DNA of 21,089 nt from Planctomycetota bacterium (GTDB taxonomy: Bacteria; Planctomycetota; DG-23; SLPQ01). The notes below the pieces were generated by a model. That model did not search any database, was not told the DNA's origin, and worked only from the letters and a program-made list of their open reading frames with translations. The DNA is taken from assembly GCA_021160625.1 (NCBI GenBank), contig JAGHCE010000190.1, positions 1-21,089 of the forward strand, read 5' to 3'. A program made the position numbers and the translations under genes. Shown here piece after piece: positions 15,239 to 21,089 of this stretch (the first letter of the stretch is position 1; each line of letters begins with the position of its first letter).

Positions 15239-15744
15239 TACTTGTGACGGTGGGAACCCAGTTTCCCTTTGACAGGCTGGTGCGCGCGGTTGACGAGGCA
15301 GCCGGCGCCGGGCTTGTGTCGGGAGAGCTGCTGGCCCAGGTGGGCCGCGGCGGGTACCGCCCGAGGAATATGCAGTGGGTCGAGACGCTCGAACGGGAGG
15401 AGTTCGCGCGGTGGGTCCGGCAGGCAAACGGAATCGTCGCGCATGCCGGCATAGGGACGATTCTTACGGCCCTTGAAGCGGGCAAGCCTCTCCTGGTAAT
15501 GCCGCGCCTGAAGAGGTTCGGCGAGGTTGTCAATGACCACCAGGTTGCCACGGCGAAGAAGTTTGTCTCCAAGGGCCACATACTCGCGGCGTACAGCGAG
15601 GACGAGATACCGGGAATGCTGGCGGCTCTGGAGGAATTCGAGCCGGTGCCGCGCAGGGTGGACTTGCGGCGCATCGTCGCTCGTGTGAAGGACTTCGTCG
15701 AAGACGTGGCTGCCGAGCGAGGGCCAGACTCCACGGTTTGGTGA
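15235..15744 (+). CDS. pssE: Alg13/PssE-like subunit of a split glycosyltransferase
   Basis: 169 residues starting MILVTVGTQFPFDRLVRAVD, the hallmark of the Alg13/PssE family (C-terminal, donor-binding half of a family 28 GT-B enzyme). The signature IVAHAGIGTILTALEAGKPLLVMPR carries the nucleotide-sugar-binding G-x-G-T and Pro-Arg, followed by EVVNDHQVATAKKF. It should form a functional transferase only with the PssD-like partner encoded immediately upstream. The ATG overlaps the upstream TGA (ATGA), indicating coupled, equimolar translation. The frame is open earlier, inside the partner gene, but that extension is not homologous-looking and is rejected. Confidence 0.88.
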   Translation: MILVTVGTQFPFDRLVRAVDEAAGAGLVSGELLAQVGRGGYRPRNMQWVETLEREEFARWVRQANGIVAHAGIGTILTALEAGKPLLVMPRLKRFGEVVNDHQVATAKKFVSKGHILAAYSEDEIPGMLAALEEFEPVPRRVDLRRIVARVKDFVEDVAAERGPDSTVW

Positions 15745-15768
15745 TGTGACAGGGGGCAGACAGCCGGT

Positions 15769-17700
15769 ATGGAACGTTCAGCAGTAATACTCCTCGGCGG
15801 CCGGGACTTCGGGCGATGTCCCATAGCGACCGAGCGTCCGCGGGCGTTGTGGCCGCTGGTGGAAAAATCCGTGCTCGAGTACCAGGTTGCCCATCTCGCG
15901 CCGCTGGGCGTCACGCACGTCGTCATCTGTGCCGGCGCGGATACGCCGGTGCCGAGGGAGGCGATTGCCGCGAGTGTTGACGGGGTTTCCTTTGAGTTTG
16001 TCACGGACAGGATGCCGCGCGGCTCGGCGGGCTGCATCAGGGATGCCGTTGAAAATATCCAGGATGGGCCCGTACTCGTGATAGAAGGGGGCGTGTTCTG
16101 GATTCCGAACTCGCGGGACGTCATAGACCTGCATCGCGCGAGCGGTGCCCGGCTGACCCTCTTTACCTTGCGCCGGAGCGGTGACGCCTCGCAGGCGCAA
16201 AGCGCCGGCGTATATGTCTGCGAGCCGAGCGCACTGGAAGCGGTCCCGGACGACGGTTATTGGGACTTGAAAGAGCAGTTCATCCCCGGCCTCCTGAGGA
16301 GTGGGGCCGAGGTGAGAGCTGTACCAGTCGACGGGGAGATAGTAACCGGCAGGGGCGTGGAATCGTACCTTGTGCTGGTGGACCGGGCGCTCTCGTCACC
16401 GCAGCGGTTCGGTCTGAACCTTGGCGGCCTGGCGGAGCGCGAGAAAGGGATATGGGTAGCCGGAGGCGTGGATATCGCCGCCGATGCGCGGCTGTCGGGG
16501 CCGGTAGTGATACTGGAAGGAGCGTCGGTCGCGAACGAGGTCGTGGTCACAGGCCCGGCGGTTATCGGGCGAGGCTGCCGTATTGAGGACAGGGCGATAG
16601 TGGACGCAAGCGTCCTGTGGGATTTTGCGGTCGTGGGCCGTGGGGCCTGTGTGGCCGAGTGTCTTGTCGGCGATGGCGCCGTGGTGAAGGCGGGAGAGAG
16701 AATGCTGCGCAGGAGTGTTGGACGAAAAGGCCCGAGCGGTGCCGTTGCCGTCGGCCGGCGGCAGGTGCCGGAGGCCGGCAAAACGGCCACGGCCCTCGCC
16801 GGGCGGCAAGCGCCTGCGGGTGTTGCCGCAGCGCCGGTCCTCATCAAGGCTGCAATGATAGCGGCGGCGTTTGTCTGGGCCTACTGGTCGGTCTTGAAAG
16901 ATCTCTGCAACGTGTGGTGGGACAATGCCAATTACTCCAGCGGTGTGCTGGTGCCGTTCCTGGCGGGCTATGTTGTGTTCACACGACGCAGGGAGCTCGC
17001 CGGGGTGCCGGTCCGGAGATGCTACTGGGGGTTGCTGCTCGTTATTGCGGGTTTTGCGATGCGGTTTGCGGGGACGCTGCTCTTTTATGCTTCGGCGGAG
17101 CGGCTCTCGGTGATGCTGGTCATTTCGGGGTTGGTCGTCGTGTTCCTGGGTCTTCGGATGACCAAGCGGCTGATGTGGGTGCTTGCGTTCTTGCTGCTGA
17201 TGCTGCCTTGGCCCAACCGCGTTTACTACGCGGTCTCGCTACCGCTTCAGCAGTGGGCGACGTCCTCGGCGGTGTTCTTTCTGGAGATGTTCGGGTGGTT
17301 GGTGACACGGGAAGGCAACATTCTCCACGTCGGCGAGAGCGCGACGGTGGCGGTTACCGAGGCCTGCAGCGGACTGCGGATGCTGACGGCCTTTATGATA
17401 GTAAGTTCCCTGATGGCGCTTATGTGCAAGAGGCACCTGTGGCAGAAGGCGGCGCTGGTGGTATCGAGCGTGCCGATTGCGGTTCTCTGCAACACGATAC
17501 GGCTGACTGCCACTTCGATTGCCTATACCCGGGGATACGGCGACCATTTCAACAAGCTGTTTCATGATTTCGGCGGCATTGCTATGATGCCTCTGGCGCT
17601 GGTGCTGCTGACCGCGTTGCTGTGGGTGCTAAAGCGCGTGTTCGTCCCCGTTGAGGTACAGGTGCCCCGACAGCCGACACAGAGAAAATCGCAGGTTTGA
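15769..17700 (+). CDS. Degenerate nucleotidyltransferase/beta-helix/exosortase fusion
   Basis: 643 residues in one uninterrupted frame with three parts. Residues 1 to about 215 have the shape of a nucleotide-sugar pyrophosphorylase (SAVILLGG at the start, WPLVEKSVLEYQ, later GVYVCEPSALEAV), but GGxGTRLxPL is replaced by GGRDFGRCPI, the PK lysine is Arg, and the metal Asp of the G-D motif is Gly (VIEGGVFW). About 227-310 is a left-handed beta-helix (GPVVILEGASV, GPAVIGRGCRI, DFAVVGRGACV). After an Ala/Gly-rich linker, about 358-635 is an eight-helix-like exosortase with the catalytic set: EACSGLR with C533, NTIRLT with R578 and FHDFGG with H599. Exosortases cleave C-terminal sorting signals at the inner membrane. 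There is no EpsI domain. An internal ATG at 16855 could make a free exosortase, but its ribosome binding site is weak. Confidence 0.88.
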   Translation: MERSAVILLGGRDFGRCPIATERPRALWPLVEKSVLEYQVAHLAPLGVTHVVICAGADTPVPREAIAASVDGVSFEFVTDRMPRGSAGCIRDAVENIQDGPVLVIEGGVFWIPNSRDVIDLHRASGARLTLFTLRRSGDASQAQSAGVYVCEPSALEAVPDDGYWDLKEQFIPGLLRSGAEVRAVPVDGEIVTGRGVESYLVLVDRALSSPQRFGLNLGGLAEREKGIWVAGGVDIAADARLSGPVVILEGASVANEVVVTGPAVIGRGCRIEDRAIVDASVLWDFAVVGRGACVAECLVGDGAVVKAGERMLRRSVGRKGPSGAVAVGRRQVPEAGKTATALAGRQAPAGVAAAPVLIKAAMIAAAFVWAYWSVLKDLCNVWWDNANYSSGVLVPFLAGYVVFTRRRELAGVPVRRCYWGLLLVIAGFAMRFAGTLLFYASAERLSVMLVISGLVVVFLGLRMTKRLMWVLAFLLLMLPWPNRVYYAVSLPLQQWATSSAVFFLEMFGWLVTREGNILHVGESATVAVTEACSGLRMLTAFMIVSSLMALMCKRHLWQKAALVVSSVPIAVLCNTIRLTATSIAYTRGYGDHFNKLFHDFGGIAMMPLALVLLTALLWVLKRVFVPVEVQVPRQPTQRKSQV

Positions 17701-17716
17701 ACGGAGGTTGATACGA

Positions 17717-19987
17717 ATGGATGACAGGACTCTCGTGCCGATGGAGAGAACCGAACGGGACATTGCCCCGGTCGATTTCGCCTACGTGAGGGACGTGCCG
17801 GAGGATTCCCACAAAGGGATGGGGGTTTTCACGGTTGTGCTGAGAAGGTGGCGGCTCGTGCTCCTTTCGGCGCTTGTGGTGTGCGTCGTGGGGATGCCGC
17901 TGCTGTGGCTGCTTGTCAAGCCGCGCTACACCGCGATCAGTGCGATCGAGGTGTCCCCGGTCGTACCCTGGATCGCCTTCCAGGAGGACTCGCAACCGAT
18001 CCCCTTCTACACGAACTATATCAGGACGCAGGCGGCGCTTATCAAGAGTACGAGCGCCCTCTACCAGGTTCTGGAGGATCCGGCCGTCCGCAAGCTCGAC
18101 TACTTGAAAGAGGTGCGCGACCCCGTAATGTACCTTCAGGATAATCTCAACGCCGTCGCCGGCCACGGGTCCCAGCTTCTGCTGGTTTCAATGGCAGGCG
18201 ATGACCCCGTTGCCGTTACCGAGATAGTAAACGCCGCCGTCAGGGCCTATATGAGGGTAGAGGGCGGCAGCGAGGCAAGCTACGAGGACAAGAAGCTCAG
18301 AACGCTCGAGACGGAGCGGGAGTCCTCCTCCGAGAAGCTGCGCAGTCTCTACGAGGCCGCGTACAAGCTCGGCGAGGAGTTCGGGACGACCGACCTGACC
18401 GCGCGGGAGGAAATACTGCTTTCCCGTGTGCAGGCGCTCCAGGAGCAGCTCACCGACGTGGAATCCGCGCTCATTATGGCCCAGGCGCAGCAGCAGATAC
18501 TCGAAGCGAAGGAGTCCTCCGGGCTGTCCCCCTCGGACCTGGTCAAGCTTCGAAGCGATTCCGTGGCCAATGACCCCGTGGTGAGCGCCTTCACATTAAC
18601 GGTCATCCAGATGGAGACGGATTATGCCCTCGCGGGCCTCGAGCGCAGGGGCAACTCGGCGGAAATGGAAAGGAAGCACAAGGCCCTTGATACTATGAAA
18701 AAGGCGCTTGCCGACAGCAAGACCACGGCCGAGAAGCACTTCGACGAGGTGATGGAAAAACAGCTCTCCGTCCAGAAAAACCAGTCCCTGGAAGATATGA
18801 AAACCAGTCTCTTCCAGCTGGGGAGGCGCAAGGCGCGCATCCAGGAGCTCCTGGACGAGCAGAACAGCAAGGTTATCGAACTGGGGCGCAAGGGGCTGGC
18901 GATCTCGAAGCTGCAGGACGAGATCGCGTTGACCAAGGACCTCTACCAGACCTTGAAGCAGCGCATCCAGGTGCTGCGCGTGGAAAGGCAGCGGCCCGCG
19001 CGGGTGCGCGTGGCCTACGAGGCTGAGACGCCGAGGGGCCCTTCCAGGGACAAGCGGGTAAAGTACAGCGTTGTTCTGGTCCTGGGAGCGCTTCTATTCG
19101 GCACGGCGCTGGCGGTGTTCCTGCAGCAGCTGGATGCGCGCGTCGAGAAGCCGGTTGACGTGGAATCCGAACTGAACCTGAAGGTCCTGGGGACCATACC
19201 AAGGTTCCAGGACCTCGACCACGACCGGATCAAGCCGAAGCATTTCATCGACGACTGCCGCACTATCCGGGTCAACCTGACGCTGGGGCAGGATATGCCG
19301 GGCGGGCGCGTGCTGGTGCTGGCCAGCCCCCAGGGGCGCGACGGCAAGACGACGCTTGCGATAAACCTGGCGACCAGCATTGCGCTTACGGGAAAGAACG
19401 TGCTGCTGGTGGACGGCGACCTGCGCAAGCCCGATATCGCCCGGTATCTCAGGCTGGACAACTCCAAGGGCCTCAACAACGTGCTGGCCGGCCAGTGTTC
19501 CATCGAAGAGGCCGTCCAGGGAACGCGGGTGTCGACGCTCCATATCCTGCCTTGCAACAGGAGCAGCCAGCAGAAACGCGACCTCCTGGCCGATAGCGGC
19601 CTTTTGGAACTGTTGGCGAAGCTGCGCGCCCGGTATGACGAGATTGTCATCGACACGCCCGCGGTGCTTGCTATGCCGGATGCGAAGCTGTGGGCAAGGT
19701 TCGCGGACGGCGTGGTGCTGGTCGCCAGGAGCGGCAAGACGGGCGCGAATGACCTGATAGAGGCAAAGGCGCGGTTCGGGCAGGTCGGCGCCAATATCCT
19801 CGGCGCAGTGCTCACGGGTGTGAGGATGCGAGACAGTTACGAAAGGTACGGCCACCGTTACGGCCACGGCTACGTGGATGAGCCGTTGACCGAGGCCGAA
19901 TGGGACGCCGCGAAACTCTTCCTGCTCAGCCGTGCGATCGACGAGGATGAGGAAGAGGAAGACGAAACGACCGGCGAAGAGGCCTGA
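17717..19987 (+). CDS. Wzc/GumC-type chain-length regulator and tyrosine autokinase
   Basis: 756 residues. A Wzz domain starts with transmembrane segment 1 (about 46-66), followed by a long periplasmic part with heptad-like coiled coil (about 190-430) and transmembrane segment 2 (about 450-470). A cytoplasmic BY-kinase follows: Walker A in SPQGRDGKTT (537-546, K544), Walker A' in VLLVDGDLRKP (D566, D568) and Walker B in IVIDTPA (D646). A tyrosine cluster at Y708, Y711, Y715 and Y719 is the expected autophosphorylation site. Such proteins control polysaccharide chain length and export. Unusually, about 37 residues follow the cluster and end in a highly acidic DEDEEEEDETTGEEA tail. GGAGG at 17703-17707 is nine bases before the ATG, so earlier in-frame starts are rejected. 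Confidence 0.92.
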   Translation: MDDRTLVPMERTERDIAPVDFAYVRDVPEDSHKGMGVFTVVLRRWRLVLLSALVVCVVGMPLLWLLVKPRYTAISAIEVSPVVPWIAFQEDSQPIPFYTNYIRTQAALIKSTSALYQVLEDPAVRKLDYLKEVRDPVMYLQDNLNAVAGHGSQLLLVSMAGDDPVAVTEIVNAAVRAYMRVEGGSEASYEDKKLRTLETERESSSEKLRSLYEAAYKLGEEFGTTDLTAREEILLSRVQALQEQLTDVESALIMAQAQQQILEAKESSGLSPSDLVKLRSDSVANDPVVSAFTLTVIQMETDYALAGLERRGNSAEMERKHKALDTMKKALADSKTTAEKHFDEVMEKQLSVQKNQSLEDMKTSLFQLGRRKARIQELLDEQNSKVIELGRKGLAISKLQDEIALTKDLYQTLKQRIQVLRVERQRPARVRVAYEAETPRGPSRDKRVKYSVVLVLGALLFGTALAVFLQQLDARVEKPVDVESELNLKVLGTIPRFQDLDHDRIKPKHFIDDCRTIRVNLTLGQDMPGGRVLVLASPQGRDGKTTLAINLATSIALTGKNVLLVDGDLRKPDIARYLRLDNSKGLNNVLAGQCSIEEAVQGTRVSTLHILPCNRSSQQKRDLLADSGLLELLAKLRARYDEIVIDTPAVLAMPDAKLWARFADGVVLVARSGKTGANDLIEAKARFGQVGANILGAVLTGVRMRDSYERYGHRYGHGYVDEPLTEAEWDAAKLFLLSRAIDEDEEEEDETTGEEA

Positions 19988-20028
19988 CGGCTTGCCGGGG
20001 CTCCTGCAAGATTGGTCTTTGGAGCGAG

Positions 20029-21089
20029 ATGAACGTTATCACGATCATACCGCCATTCGACGACGAGCCGGGTGCTGCCCGCCTGATGCGCTTAGCGGCC
20101 TCGCGCGGATGGGTCGGCCGGGTCTGCCGCCGTCGGGGGCATCGCCTCGACGTGCGCTTACCCGCAGCGTCAAAGATGGCGATACCCAACGACTGGCCCC
20201 TTGAAATGCCGGCGGGCAGCGTCGTGCGATATGACAGGGGCATAGACATCTCCGGAGCCGGCCGGACCGGCAGGAATGGGAACGACCCCCTGGTGCTTCA
20301 AAACGGCCGCTACGCCGTGGAGGTGGACGCCGACCTGTTGAAGGAGGCCGTTGCCGGCTGCCCGGCGCAGGTGCTCTGCATCTTCGTCTCCGAACGCCGA
20401 CAGGCCTACAGAGAGAGTCTTCGGCAGACCGACGACGGGAAGGTGCTCGGTTTCAGGCGGTTTTATTATCCGCAGTCGGTGCCCGAGTCTCTTTCGTCCG
20501 ATTGGCCGCACATAATTTTCCTGGAACCCTCGGCGGCCGCGAAGATCACCGAGGACGGCGTTGTCCCGGCCGCCTTCGCAGACTTTATGGCGCGATGTCG
20601 CGACAGCGGCCTGACCGAGCGCTGCCTGTCCATAGGGGGTAATGCGTGGGACCTGGCGAGCCAGGAGGGTCTCCTGGCCTTTTACGAGTGCGCCGTTTCG
20701 GGCAGCGGCCGTTCGGCGCGCCGCGGCCGCAACAGGAAGGCAGTGGCTTTCGACGCGCGGATTGAGGGTGACGTCGTCATCGAGGAAAACGTCAAGGTGG
20801 AGGCCGGGGCGGTTGTGGTGGGTCCGGCATTTTTGGGCGCAGGGGCGGTGGTCGGGAAGGACTCCTTCGTGCGTTCGGCGATTGTGGGGCCGGGCGCCGT
20901 GGTCCTATCGGGAAGCATCCTGCGCAACCGGGTGTTGCTCGACGGGGAGTTTCCCGACGGCGGTGCGGACACCCCTGCCGTCGGAGGGGTTTCGCGAGCG
21001 CCCAGAGGCCTGGGAGGGAACTTCCGCACGTGGAAGTTTTTTTCTTACGCGCGCCTCGGGAAACGCCTATCGGACATTCTGGCTTCGAC
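20029..21089 (+). CDS. Beta-helix protein probably fused to a sugar transferase, 3' partial
   Basis: An ORF from the ATG at 20029, preceded by GGAGCGAG, stays open to the window end (353 codons seen). It begins MNVITIIPPFDDEPGAARLM. The middle has HIIFLEPSAA and, near 205-225, CLSIGGNAWDLASQEGLLAFYE, which echo the GxYxFxP and DIxTPExY elements of the C-terminal part of nucleotide-sugar transferases. About 240-304 is a left-handed beta-helix (GDVVIEENVKVEAGAVVVGP, GAGAVVGKDSFV). The last visible residues, FSYARLGKRLSDILAS, resemble the basic/amphipathic start of bacterial phosphoglycosyl transferases of the WcaJ/EpsL type (KRxxDI followed by a hydrophobic helix). If so, the full protein would start repeat-unit synthesis on undecaprenyl phosphate. 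The catalytic domain lies outside the window, so this is unproven. Confidence 0.75.
   Translation, partial: MNVITIIPPFDDEPGAARLMRLAASRGWVGRVCRRRGHRLDVRLPAASKMAIPNDWPLEMPAGSVVRYDRGIDISGAGRTGRNGNDPLVLQNGRYAVEVDADLLKEAVAGCPAQVLCIFVSERRQAYRESLRQTDDGKVLGFRRFYYPQSVPESLSSDWPHIIFLEPSAAAKITEDGVVPAAFADFMARCRDSGLTERCLSIGGNAWDLASQEGLLAFYECAVSGSGRSARRGRNRKAVAFDARIEGDVVIEENVKVEAGAVVVGPAFLGAGAVVGKDSFVRSAIVGPGAVVLSGSILRNRVLLDGEFPDGGADTPAVGGVSRAPRGLGGNFRTWKFFSYARLGKRLSDILAS

Noticed and set aside
15171..16124. 317-codon open frame on the - strand
   Set aside because: Antisense across the PssE-like gene and the start of the exosortase fusion; Ser/Thr/Arg-rich composition without motifs.
16617..17567. 316-codon + strand frame within the exosortase fusion gene
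   Set aside because: The main frame encodes the exosortase with its full catalytic triad; this alternate frame is a Gly/Arg/Ala-rich shadow.
16855..17700. Exosortase as a separate gene starting at the ATG at 16855
   Set aside because: The frame is continuous with the beta-helix region and the ATG has only a weak AAGG upstream. A second internal start cannot be excluded but is not needed.
19015..19815. 266-codon open frame on the - strand
   Set aside because: Antisense to the BY-kinase Walker motifs; no credible protein features.
1..21089. CRISPR array, tRNA, rRNA, or insertion sequence
   Set aside because: I saw no regularly spaced repeats, tRNA cloverleaf signals, rRNA stretches or transposase motifs on either strand.

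Overview
The window is about 21 kb of GC-rich DNA with every credible gene on the + strand. Genes are tightly packed, with repeated 4-base stop/start overlaps (9808-9811, 10866-10869, 13562-13565, 15235-15238). It is the interior of a surface polysaccharide (exopolysaccharide/capsule) biosynthesis locus that also carries an exosortase. The gene mix is typical of exosortase-linked EPS loci: asparagine synthetase-like protein, NodB deacetylases, FemAB-like proteins, BY-kinase/chain-length regulator, O-antigen ligase/polymerase-like protein and exosortase. Together with the GC content and the domain fusions, this suggests an environmental Gram-negative of the Planctomycetota/PVC type, possibly Phycisphaerae-like. 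That assignment is an inference; no rRNA or other taxonomic marker is present.

Layout. 1-4296: an FrhB-like iron-sulfur/flavin family protein (5' truncated), a multi-pass O-antigen polymerase/ligase-like protein, a GT2 glycosyltransferase and an NAD-dependent sugar epimerase. 4324-7043: a FemAB/CelD-like GNAT, a small GNAT acetyltransferase and a NodB polysaccharide deacetylase. 7069-8899: an asparagine synthetase-like protein whose first ~45 codons lie in another frame (probable 1-base indel). 8936-13565: a second NodB deacetylase, a FemAB peptidyltransferase-like protein and two tandem paralogous CelD-type GNAT proteins separated by a hairpin-bearing spacer. 13562-15744: a GT-B glycosyltransferase and an Alg14/Alg13-like split transferase pair (PssD/PssE type). 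15769-17700: a fusion of a degenerate nucleotidyltransferase, a left-handed beta-helix and a full exosortase with its Cys/Arg/His triad. 17717-19987: a Wzc/GumC-type tyrosine autokinase and chain-length regulator. 20029 to the window end: a 3'-truncated protein with a nucleotidyltransferase-like remnant and a left-handed beta-helix, running into what looks like the first residues of an initiating sugar-phosphate transferase.

How the parts may work together (inference). The truncated last gene may start the lipid-linked repeat unit. The GT2, GT-B and PssD/E-like transferases extend it from sugars partly supplied by the epimerase. The O-antigen polymerase-like protein and the BY-kinase would polymerise and export it. 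The two deacetylases could expose amino groups, and the five GNAT/FemAB proteins with the asparagine synthetase-like protein could add acyl or aminoacyl groups. The exosortase would process C-terminally tagged proteins, but no PEP-CTERM-type target and no EpsI partner is seen here.

The most unusual feature is the repeated use of a nucleotidyltransferase-like plus beta-helix module fused to a membrane enzyme: an exosortase in one gene and probably a phosphoglycosyl transferase two genes later. In the exosortase fusion the nucleotidyltransferase signature residues are lost, which points to a binding or scaffolding role rather than nucleotide-sugar synthesis.
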